Positions 5,902 to 12,150 of a stretch of DNA of 12,318 bases are shown here, piece by piece; within the stretch, counting starts at the first letter, position 1, and each line of letters starts with the position of its first letter. This DNA comes from Candidatus Woesearchaeota archaeon. Lineage in GTDB: Archaea; Nanobdellota; Nanobdellia; Woesearchaeales; ARS49. Below the pieces are notes generated by a model. It saw only the letters and a program-made list of their open reading frames with translations, made no database searches and was not told the origin of the DNA. The stretch is from assembly GCA_016203345.1 (NCBI GenBank), contig JACQMZ010000003.1, positions 1 through 12,318 on the forward strand. The letters run 5' to 3'. Both the position numbers and the translations under genes were made by a program.

Positions 5902-6369
5902 ATGCTGTCCCCTTTTATCAAAAAACTCATGTTTGCCCGCCAGTTTGCCATGATGGACGGCAAAATCGAAGTCCTTGGGCGACGACAAGTCATGCTTCCT
6001 TTCGAACTTCTCTCTGACCTGCAAAACGTTGACGAACAAAAAACGTACAGCATCATCAAACAAGACATCAACCAAACCATGGAAGCATTTGCCAAACGAA
6101 TCGGCTCAAGCCCCACTGGAATGTTCAAGAACATTGAAGAGATTTTTGAGTGCTTTGGACTTGGCAAGCCGGAAATCATCGTCCTTGACCAAACAAGAAA
6201 GGCGGCAGTCATCAGGTTTCATGACAATCCAGTCCAGCAAGTGTCAGCCGCAGTCCTTCCAGGCGCGCTCGCAGGAATGTTTTCATTCCTGTTCGGCAAA
6301 CCTGTGGACTGCACGTTCAAAAAATGTCCTGTAAAAGGAGGCGCAACCTGCGAGTTTCACATCAATTAA
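5902..6369 (+). CDS. V4R (4-vinyl reductase-like) domain protein
   Basis: Predicted 155-residue protein that looks like a stand-alone V4R domain. The N-terminus (RQFAMMDGKIEVLGRRQVML, 13-32) matches the strand-turn-strand entry common in archaeal V4R proteins. A long helix follows (TYSIIKQDINQTMEAFAKRI, 48-67), then strands and a helix (VSAAVLPGALAGMFSFLFGK, 114-133). The C-terminal signature is CTFKKCPVKGGATCEFHI (137-154), with Cys137, Cys142 and Cys150. V4R domains bind small hydrophobic ligands or metals, and often feed signalling or transport modules. No output domain is attached, so a partner is needed; candidates are the KaiC-like ATPase transcribed divergently or the FIST protein 47 bases downstream. 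The leaderless start fits the TATA box well. Confidence 0.75.
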   Translation: MLSPFIKKLMFARQFAMMDGKIEVLGRRQVMLPFELLSDLQNVDEQKTYSIIKQDINQTMEAFAKRIGSSPTGMFKNIEEIFECFGLGKPEIIVLDQTRKAAVIRFHDNPVQQVSAAVLPGALAGMFSFLFGKPVDCTFKKCPVKGGATCEFHIN

Positions 6370-6370
6370 A

Positions 6371-6397
6371 GAATTATAAGTTACGTCGTGCATAAAA
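6371..6397 (+). promoter_or_regulatory. Possible internal promoter of the FIST operon
   Basis: Two TATA-like sequences lie in the 47-base gap. AATTATAAGT (6372-6381) would give a leader of about 15 bases containing GAGGA, and GCATAAAAAG (6390-6399, slightly past the end given) is about 24 bases before the ATG at 6417 and would give a nearly leaderless mRNA. Either would let this operon be expressed apart from the V4R gene. Confidence 0.4.
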
Positions 6398-6416
6398 AGA
6401 GGAAAAAAGAGGAACG

Positions 6417-7715
6417 ATGGCAAATTTAGTCCGAGTCGGCACCGGATTTTCGCAGGAAAAGGACAGCAAGATTGCTGCAGAGCTCGCGCTAACCCATGCA
6501 TTGAGCACACTTGGAGGAAAACCTCCACAACTCACTTTGGTCTTCTACAGCGGCGATTTTGATCCGTACGCGATTTCAGCTGTTGTAAAAAAACAGCTTG
6601 GCAAACTCCCGTTCGTCGGAGGATCCACCGACGCTGTGGTTTATGATGACCGCTTGCACACTTTTGGCATAGCAATCGCGTGCGTGTCCTCAGACTATCT
6701 GCATTTTGGCGTAGCAGGATGCGACAACATTTCCAAAAACACTCTCGCAAAAGCCAAAGACACGATCAGACACGCCGTGCAAGCCATCCCTCTGGACCAT
6801 TACACCGATGCGTACATGGCGTTCAACAGAATGAAAAAAGGCAACATCACAGGCATGATCCGCATCCCAAACTTTTTCTCCTTTGTATTCACCCGCGGCT
6901 TCCAGGTTGTCCGCATGGGCAATGAAGACCTCATCATTGACGGCATGAACGAAGAAGTCGGCTATTACATTCCCTTGTTTGGCGGCAGCCTCGGCGACCA
7001 CATGGAAAAAGTATTCAACCAAACCCCATACGAAATCTACGCATTTCACAACGGAAAAGTGTATCGGGATGGCCTTGTATGTGCATTTGCGTGCACAGAC
7101 CTTCTCTATGCACATTCTTTAGAACATGGATACAACATTACTAACAAGCTCGGAGCGGTTACAGGGGTTGCCAACGGAGGATTTGTCGTCACGGATGTCA
7201 ATCATCAAAACGTAACGGACTGGTACGCGTCACAAGTAGGGTCATCCAAGCAGAAGTTTCTCAAAAACATCCTGTACCACACACAGAAGAACCCAGTCGG
7301 CATCCCTGATGGATTTGGCCACATCATCATGCGCGCAGGAGGAGTGCCATTCAAGAACTATTTATCGTACATCGCGCCGTTTCACGAAAACGCCCCTGTT
7401 TTTGTCATGGATATGGTGTCGAAACCACACATCATGAAAGCCACAAAAACAATCAACGGCGACCTGCACAAACAATTGAAAAAACACATGGATCCCTGCT
7501 TCACATTCGTCACCACGTGCTCAAGCAGAAGACTCCTTCTGCAAGACGACCTGAACAAAGAAGTGGCCATGCTCAAAAAACACCTCCACTGCCCTATCTT
7601 CGGATTCAGCAGTTTTGGCGAAATCGGCAGCAAACCAGCAAGCCCATCGCATTTCCACCACCTGACCATAAACGTGTTCACATTGTATGATGAGCTGCTC
7701 ACCAACCTGAGGTGA
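6417..7715 (+). CDS. FIST domain (FIST_N plus FIST_C) sensor-like protein
   Basis: Predicted 432-residue soluble protein made of FIST_N and FIST_C with no attached output domain. N-terminal half: VGTGFSQEKDSKIAAELAL (7-25), LVFYSGDFDP (41-50), GGSTDAVVYDD (68-78), HTFGIAIACVSSD (81-93), and the glycine-rich FGGSLGDH (188-195) characteristic of FIST_N. C-terminal half: FGFSSFGEIGS (395-405) and HFHHLTINVFTL (412-423), matching the family's yxxxGEI...hNxT ending. FIST domains are proposed to bind small ligands such as amino acids and normally pass the signal to histidine kinases or chemotaxis proteins. Here the signal presumably acts in trans. Its stop is six bases from the start of the ligase gene, and that gene's ribosome-binding site overlaps the stop, so the two are tightly co-translated. 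That link to acid-activating enzymes is the main clue to its job. Confidence 0.85.
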   Translation: MANLVRVGTGFSQEKDSKIAAELALTHALSTLGGKPPQLTLVFYSGDFDPYAISAVVKKQLGKLPFVGGSTDAVVYDDRLHTFGIAIACVSSDYLHFGVAGCDNISKNTLAKAKDTIRHAVQAIPLDHYTDAYMAFNRMKKGNITGMIRIPNFFSFVFTRGFQVVRMGNEDLIIDGMNEEVGYYIPLFGGSLGDHMEKVFNQTPYEIYAFHNGKVYRDGLVCAFACTDLLYAHSLEHGYNITNKLGAVTGVANGGFVVTDVNHQNVTDWYASQVGSSKQKFLKNILYHTQKNPVGIPDGFGHIIMRAGGVPFKNYLSYIAPFHENAPVFVMDMVSKPHIMKATKTINGDLHKQLKKHMDPCFTFVTTCSSRRLLLQDDLNKEVAMLKKHLHCPIFGFSSFGEIGSKPASPSHFHHLTINVFTLYDELLTNLR

Positions 7716-7716
7716 G
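7710..7716 (+). promoter_or_regulatory. Ribosome-binding site deciding the TTG start of the ligase
   Basis: AGGTGAG overlaps the FIST stop codon and lies about six bases before the TTG at 7722. No ATG occurs in frame for nearly 50 codons, so the TTG start is strongly favoured. Confidence 0.65.
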
Positions 7717-7721
7717 GGGTC

Positions 7722-8942
7722 TTGGCAGACAATCATTTTTCTGAACAACTGGAACATGACAAAGAACTGCTCGACAACACGTTTGACGCAAACGACTGGG
7801 ACACTGACATTAGCCCACTCTCGCTCCCCCATTCATTCTGGGGCAACCTTGCCCTTGACTTTATGCCTGCAAAAGACCGCGAAGTCATGCTCAGCAGCTT
7901 CCTCCGTTGGAGTATCCGCCGCGCGTTTACCACCACGCCATTATACAGGCATGATCGTTACTCTTCGTACGACGTGGCTGGTGTGCACCAACTTAGTGAC
8001 ATTCTGACTGTGCCACTCCTCGTAAAAGACGGACATGCAGACGCAGGACTGCCAGGCTTTCGGGACAGCGCGCAGGAAGACCCTGAACTGCTCCGCCCGC
8101 ATGACATCCACTCTGCTCACGTGTACAAAAGCGGTGGCACCAAAGGCGCAAGCACGCCAACATACATCACAGACAACGATCTTAGCATCGAAGCATACTC
8201 CCTGGCGCGGCGAAGCTTTCTTTCAGGAGGCATGCGCGCCCACGAAAGACTCTACAGCTGCTACAACCCCACCCATAAAGGCGGCGAGCTCATCAAGCGC
8301 GCAGGCATGATCCTCGGCAAACGCACGGTATTTGTCAAACGCCCAGAAGATGATGTGGCACAAGTCGTGCGAGACCTCAAAGCCCACAAAATAACGACCA
8401 TAGCGGCAGTTCAACCCCCGCTTCACCAGAACAGCCAAACCACAAAAAAAGGCACGTCATTCCTCAACATCTTTGAAACAGGCCACACCCTCTTCGGATC
8501 AGGAGGCCAGGTGCAGAAGGCGTTTGTCACCGGATACGCACTTCCGGACGAGCTTATCCGCCTCGCAAACGACATAGGGCTTTCACTGTTTACTGCATGG
8601 GGATCAACAGAAGCCATAGTCGGCGCAACATCCACAATAGGAGGGCCGGAAACGCGCGTTTGCAAGCACAACAACCAACACCTTGTTTTAGGACCACATG
8701 CGCTCATGGTTGCCAAAATCGCAGAGGGCAGGCTCGTGCCTGCAAAAGAAGGCGAAGAAGGGATTCTCCTTGTCAACACCATCGCGCGGGAAGGCACCCT
8801 GTACTTCAATTACGCCATTGGCGATGTTGCAACTGTTGTAGCCACATCCTGCCCGTGCGGCCGCACAACCCCGGTTATTGGCAACATCAAGCGTATTGAC
8901 AACCCGGCAGAAATTTTCAGCATGGGGTGCAGGCTTGATTGA
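7722..8942 (+). CDS. LuxE/PaaK-like adenylate-forming enzyme
   Basis: Predicted 406-residue member of the ANL (adenylate-forming) superfamily, closest in motifs to phenylacetate-CoA ligase and acyl-protein synthetase LuxE. It should activate a carboxylic acid as acyl-AMP. Motifs: phosphate-binding loop KSGGTKGAST (136-145), aromatic-acidic motif AWGSTEA (292-298), the adenosine-ribose Asp368 in AIGDVATV, and the PaaK-type CPCGRTTPVIGNIKRID (377-393). The protein stops about 13 residues after that segment, so the mobile C-terminal lid present in PaaK (roughly 100 residues) is missing. The extreme C-terminus is MGCRLD, with Cys403 four residues from the end; in bacterial LuxE a C-terminal-region Cys carries the acyl group. 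Translation starts at TTG, coupled to FIST upstream, and the ALDH gene overlaps by eight bases. The substrate is unknown. Confidence 0.82.
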   Translation: MADNHFSEQLEHDKELLDNTFDANDWDTDISPLSLPHSFWGNLALDFMPAKDREVMLSSFLRWSIRRAFTTTPLYRHDRYSSYDVAGVHQLSDILTVPLLVKDGHADAGLPGFRDSAQEDPELLRPHDIHSAHVYKSGGTKGASTPTYITDNDLSIEAYSLARRSFLSGGMRAHERLYSCYNPTHKGGELIKRAGMILGKRTVFVKRPEDDVAQVVRDLKAHKITTIAAVQPPLHQNSQTTKKGTSFLNIFETGHTLFGSGGQVQKAFVTGYALPDELIRLANDIGLSLFTAWGSTEAIVGATSTIGGPETRVCKHNNQHLVLGPHALMVAKIAEGRLVPAKEGEEGILLVNTIAREGTLYFNYAIGDVATVVATSCPCGRTTPVIGNIKRIDNPAEIFSMGCRLD

Positions 8943-10380
8943 CATCAACAACTTCATCGCTGGGAAACAACACAGCGGATATTCACCCCGCTATAGTCTG
9001 GCCACAACATTTTTTGAACAACAGTATACGCTTCCAAACTCTTCCAGCGTAGAAATAGGGCTTGCCCTTAGCACTGCCCGCACCGCCATCCCTCAAGCCA
9101 ACGCGCTCAAGTTCTCGCAAAGAAAAAACATTCTGGCACAGGCGTCTGCCAATCTCACCGTGAATCCTGAGCACGAACAGTTCATTGTTGCCGCCACGGG
9201 CATGCCGCTCAAGCACGTGAGGCAACGGCTCGACCTTGGACGATACCTGTTCACCGTGCTACCAGACATCTGCGCTCAACGATATGGACTACACAACGGC
9301 CAGTACATGCGTGCCATACACCACGGACACAAGAAAGGGTATGAACTCAGAATTCCCCGTGATGGTCCAATAAGCGCGTTCCTGCCGCCAAACGATCCGG
9401 CAGAGCCATTCTTTGTCTTTGCCCATGCTGTTCTTGCCGGACAGGCCATTATCGTCAAACCAAGCCAGCAGGAACCACTCACAAGCGTCGTCGTGGCGGA
9501 TGCACTCACTACAGCAGGATACCCTCCAGGAGCGCTCTCCGTCGTCCATTGGAACACCAGCGACGCCACACGAGCACCTCTTGCTCACACCCTTTGCGAC
9601 GAAACCACCATCCGCGTCCTCATGGGATCTTCATCCACTGCACAATCGCTCCTCAGCCACAATGGTGAAGTTGTCCAGCACGGGACAACAGTCCAATATT
9701 GTGCAGGACATACAGCTGCAGTTGTACTCCCAGACGCAGACATCCCCTCGACAGCAGCACATCTCGCCCACAGCGCATACAACTGGACCATCGACTGCGT
9801 ATCAACAAAAACTGTAATTGTTGTCGGCAAAGACGCCAAACAACAACTTATAGACGAACTCAAAAAAATCATTGCAACCAAAAAAACAGGCGATCCCCGC
9901 AAGGAAGAAACCGACATAGGCAATGTGCCGAAAGAAGGATTAGACGCGCTTCACGCGCTTCTTCACGGACAACAAACATTTGGCGCCATCACACACCACG
10001 CGCCTTACACAATCACCACTCCTCAACAAGTGACGCCCATCTTATGCGAAGCATCCTCTCTGCAATGCCCGCTCTTTAGCCAAGAACCCCCATACCTTCT
10101 TGCCTTGTACGCCTGCGCGAACGAAGAAGACGTTCCAAAAATTCTGGACACGCTCAGACAAGAATTACCTGTCAAAAAACGCATGGGCATCGGCCTGTAC
10201 ACCCAACGCAAAGTCGAAGAACTCCTCCCAATTCTCGAACGATGCCATGCACACCTTGTCTTTCACAACACGCCCACCATCGATCTTAACTTTGCGCTCA
10301 ACCACCAGGATGTGTTTTTGGCAGACGAGTTTCTGGCGCCAGTCTCTATATCGACGAATTTTCTGAGTTCGCGCTCTTAG
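8935..10380 (+). CDS. ALDH-superfamily (LuxC-like) acyl reductase
   Basis: Predicted 481-residue protein with the aldehyde dehydrogenase fold. Cofactor and active-site segments: GPISAFLPPNDPAEPF (144-159, Asn153 at the oxyanion position), AGQAIIVKPSQQEPLTSVVVADAL (168-191, Lys175), and AGYPPGALSVVHW (194-206). DADI (267-270) is followed by the region around nucleophile Cys288 (WTIDCVSTKT). QEPPYLLALY (383-392) corresponds to the ALDH ExFGPxL motif. Where hydrolytic ALDHs have the general base Glu in ELGGK, this protein reads CAGHT with Cys256. That favours thioester reduction over aldehyde oxidation. The TTG at 8935 overlaps the ligase gene by eight bases and follows GGGGTG; an upstream in-frame TTG (8878) would overlap far more. 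The ligase-reductase pair matches the LuxE-LuxC logic. Whether it belongs to LuxC proper or another ALDH branch needs a profile search. Confidence 0.82.
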   Translation: MIDINNFIAGKQHSGYSPRYSLATTFFEQQYTLPNSSSVEIGLALSTARTAIPQANALKFSQRKNILAQASANLTVNPEHEQFIVAATGMPLKHVRQRLDLGRYLFTVLPDICAQRYGLHNGQYMRAIHHGHKKGYELRIPRDGPISAFLPPNDPAEPFFVFAHAVLAGQAIIVKPSQQEPLTSVVVADALTTAGYPPGALSVVHWNTSDATRAPLAHTLCDETTIRVLMGSSSTAQSLLSHNGEVVQHGTTVQYCAGHTAAVVLPDADIPSTAAHLAHSAYNWTIDCVSTKTVIVVGKDAKQQLIDELKKIIATKKTGDPRKEETDIGNVPKEGLDALHALLHGQQTFGAITHHAPYTITTPQQVTPILCEASSLQCPLFSQEPPYLLALYACANEEDVPKILDTLRQELPVKKRMGIGLYTQRKVEELLPILERCHAHLVFHNTPTIDLNFALNHQDVFLADEFLAPVSISTNFLSSRS

Positions 10381-10399
10381 CGCTCACTCTAGAAAATTC
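10356..10399 (-). repeat. Dispersed hairpin repeat, copy 5 (minus orientation)
   Basis: On the plus strand GAATTTTCT (10356-10364) pairs with AGAAAATTC (10391-10399), GAGT (10365-10368) with ACTC (10386-10389), and T10390 is bulged. TC (10369-10370) faces TC (10384-10385). GCGC (10371-10374) pairs with GCGC (10380-10383) around a five-base loop. It overlaps the end of the ALDH gene, whose TAG stop (10378-10380) falls in the loop and first stem base, so about its last seven codons are repeat-encoded. Confidence 0.9.
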
Positions 10400-10478
10400 A
10401 CAGTGTCAATACGTGAATTACTACGGGAGCAATTAAGCTACGGCCGGCAACGTGGTTACCACTGCCACACTCATTTGT
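10400..10478. other. Non-coding spacer between hairpin copies 5 and 6
   Basis: I find no gene in this stretch. It contains small local palindromes (CGGCCG, and GTGG-TTA-CCAC near 10452-10462) but no tRNA signature, no T tract and no further copy of the hairpin family. Together with both hairpins and 3' element B it makes the 200-base gap between the convergent reductase operon and glyS. Confidence 0.5.
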
Positions 10479-10523
10479 GAATTTCGCTGAATGAGCGCCC
10501 GGAGGCGCGAATTCGCGAAATTC
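10479..10523 (+). repeat. Dispersed hairpin repeat, copy 6
   Basis: GAATTTCGC (10479-10487) pairs with GCGAAATTC (10515-10523). T10488 is bulged and GAAT (10489-10492) pairs with ATTC (10511-10514). GA (10493-10494) faces GA (10509-10510). GCGCC (10495-10499) pairs with GGCGC (10504-10508) around CGGA. Its right arm overlaps the start of 3' element B. Confidence 0.92.
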
Positions 10524-10583
10524 GTGTCATCGAAAAACCCACGCAGTCAGCGAACGATTACAGAAGCTTAACACGTACCCTCA
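10519..10583 (-). repeat. Conserved 3' element, copy B
   Basis: This is the partner of 86-148. It keeps plus-strand blocks AATTCGTG, TCAT, GAAAAACC, ACAGAAGCT and AACACGTAC in the same order and spacing. In gene sense it starts at the glyS stop codon (10581-10583). CGTGT (10523-10527) can pair with ACACG (10571-10575), and a shorter inner CGC/GCG pairing is possible. In gene sense a run of five T corresponds to 10533-10537. The middle 20 bases have diverged most between the copies. Confidence 0.6.
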
Positions 10584-12059
10584 ATCGATCTTTCGCTGTC
10601 CAGTAATCAGCGCAAACATCGTGTCTCTGAGCTGTGCAGTCTTGACCCGCATTTGTTTGGTGGAATCACGCTCGCGAATGGTGACATCGTCGTTTGCGAT
10701 GCTGTCAAAGTCGATAGTGATGCAAAACGGAACGCCGATCTCGTCCATGCGCGCATACCTTTTGCCAATGCTGCCAGATGCGTCATAAAACAATTCATAA
10801 CAGCCCTTCAGCTGGTCATACACGCTTTTTGCTTTGTCAACCTGTTCTGGCTTGTTTGACAGGAGTGGAAACACACCTGCATGAAGTGGCACTACCGCAG
10901 AAGGCAGGGACAAGTATGTTCGTTCTTTTTCTTCTTTAAGCGCCAGCTCCAACATGACGAAAAACGTTCGGTCAAATCCTACAGAAATTTCCCACACGTG
11001 CGGCAGCACCCTGCCTTTTTCGTCCACAAAACTCAGATCTTTTTTGCTGCCTTCAGCATGCACAGTCAGGTCATAGTCAGTGCGGTAATTATTCGCCACC
11101 AACTCCACCCAGCCAATGCTTGTCTTGACCTCGAAATCAAACGCTTCCTTGGCATAAAAAGCACGCTCGTCGTCAGCCAGTTCACGGAACCGCATGTGGT
11201 CGACAGGAATTCCGAGCTTTTCAAAAAACATCTGCGTCCGCGCCAAATAGTACGCGATCACCTCATAACTGACGATCTTGTTCTTCAAGAGATCTGCGGC
11301 AAGCACAGGAGTGATGGCGTCTTGGTCACTCCGCTGAATGTTTACTGAATAGTCCTTCACTGCATCAAACTTCGGTATGCCTGACTGCTTGGCATCAAAA
11401 AACACTTCAATTTCAGCCACGTAAACTTCAATCTGCCGTAAAAGGGTTTGCCGTGGACTGATTTCATTGCGGAACATTTTTCCATACTGCGCCATGCCGA
11501 ACGGCAATTTTACCCGCATCGTTTTGGTCATGCGCAAATAATCCGTGAAAATGCTCTGACAACTCTCTGGCCGCAAATAACATTCATGCTTTTTTCCAGC
11601 GCCAACCAGCGCCTCAACCATGAGGCTTGCCCGCGTAACGTCAGCAAGCTCACCCTTCTTGCACGCAGGACACTTCACTGCATGCTTTCGCAACGCGTCT
11701 GTCAACTCCTCATTTGTCTGCGCTTCGCGATATTCATGCCCTGTTGCCTCGGTCAGGACCTTGTCTGCGCGGTGCACGACACTGCACTTCCTGCACACAG
11801 TCATCGGATCACTGAATTTTCCCAGGTGGCCGCTTGCCTTGAGAACAGCGGCAGGCATGACAAGCGCACCATCAATCTCTATCATGTCATCCTCGCGCAC
11901 AAAATGCTTGCGCCACAGGTCCAGAAGCTTGTGGCGGATGGAAACGCCATAGGGCCCATAACTGTACAAACCCGCAGGCGTTGTCGTGTAAATCTCGCTC
12001 GCAGGATAAAAAATGCTCCGCCGCGCGGCAAGATTTACCAGTTTCTCATAGGAGTTCAT
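10581..12059 (-). CDS. glyS: Glycyl-tRNA synthetase, archaeal/eukaryotic type
   Basis: Predicted 492-residue class II synthetase that charges tRNA-Gly. Order of features: N-terminal RRSIFYPASEIY (14-25) and GLYSYGPYG (30-38); two CxxC pairs that could bind zinc (CRKC 89-92 and CPAC 130-133); class II motif 2 in FRNEISPRQTLLRQ (196-209); motif 3 in VWEISVGFDRTF (355-366); the C-terminal anticodon-binding domain with GSIGKRYARMDEIG (429-442) and IDFDSIANDDVTIRERDS (449-466). Several usually strict segments vary: LRPESCQSIF replaces LRPETAQGIF, LLRQIEVYVAEIEVF replaces the IRxREFxxAEIExF type, and EISVGFDR replaces EPSfGigR. The start at 12059 fits the family N-terminus and a TATA box about 26 bases upstream; a longer open frame reaches 12131 but runs through a hairpin repeat. 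This is the single-chain alpha-dimer enzyme, not the bacterial GlyQ/GlyS pair. Confidence 0.95.
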   Translation of the reverse strand: MNSYEKLVNLAARRSIFYPASEIYTTTPAGLYSYGPYGVSIRHKLLDLWRKHFVREDDMIEIDGALVMPAAVLKASGHLGKFSDPMTVCRKCSVVHRADKVLTEATGHEYREAQTNEELTDALRKHAVKCPACKKGELADVTRASLMVEALVGAGKKHECYLRPESCQSIFTDYLRMTKTMRVKLPFGMAQYGKMFRNEISPRQTLLRQIEVYVAEIEVFFDAKQSGIPKFDAVKDYSVNIQRSDQDAITPVLAADLLKNKIVSYEVIAYYLARTQMFFEKLGIPVDHMRFRELADDERAFYAKEAFDFEVKTSIGWVELVANNYRTDYDLTVHAEGSKKDLSFVDEKGRVLPHVWEISVGFDRTFFVMLELALKEEKERTYLSLPSAVVPLHAGVFPLLSNKPEQVDKAKSVYDQLKGCYELFYDASGSIGKRYARMDEIGVPFCITIDFDSIANDDVTIRERDSTKQMRVKTAQLRDTMFALITGQRKID

Positions 12060-12080
12060 GCTCCACAAAGACAAATGCAC

Positions 12081-12090
12081 GTTTAAATAG
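12081..12090 (-). promoter_or_regulatory. TATA box of glyS
   Basis: Minus-strand CTATTTAAAC is centred near 12085, 26 to 27 bases before the ATG at 12059. It supports a leaderless mRNA and excludes the longer N-terminus. Confidence 0.7.
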
Positions 12091-12105
12091 CTTACTCTTC
12101 CATCA

Positions 12106-12142
12106 GTATTTCCGAGTTCGCTTTCGCTCACTCAGGAACTAC
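12106..12142 (-). repeat. Dispersed hairpin repeat, copy 7 (minus orientation)
   Basis: On the plus strand GTATTTCC (12106-12113) pairs with GGAACTAC (12135-12142) with one mismatch, and A12134 is bulged. GAGT (12114-12117) pairs with ACTC (12130-12133), TC faces TC (12118-12119 and 12128-12129), and GC pairs with GC. In minus-strand RNA the loop is GAAA, a GNRA tetraloop. It lies between the stop of the cupredoxin-like gene and the glyS promoter. Confidence 0.85.
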
Positions 12143-12150
12143 TGTGCTCA

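Noticed and set aside
7722..10380. Bioluminescence (lux) operon
   Set aside because: There are no luciferase subunits or acyl-transferase luxD, and the ligase resembles PaaK as much as LuxE. Only the acid-reduction step can be suggested.
10400..10478. Possible tRNA or small structured RNA between hairpin copies 5 and 6
   Set aside because: No T-arm consensus, acceptor stem or anticodon arm can be drawn; only small local palindromes are present.
2890..10523. Explaining all the hairpins as simple transcription terminators
   Set aside because: They lack consistent T tracts, one lies between divergent promoters, and a terminator would not need an invariant bulge and GA/GA. Some copies may still terminate transcription.
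86..10583. The two copies of the 3' element as attachment-site direct repeats bounding a 10.4-kb integrated element
   Set aside because: They are only about three quarters identical, each is anchored to a stop codon, there is no integrase, and the interval contains ordinary chromosomal genes such as polX.
10519..10583. Resemblance of the minus-strand string GTTAAGCTTCTG in 3' element B to part of 5S rRNA
   Set aside because: Only a short string matches; the 5S helices and flanks are missing, and copy A does not keep it.
11448..12086. Plus-strand open frame of about 210 codons
   Set aside because: It is antisense to glyS, whose motifs account for the coding signal; no promoter or family features.
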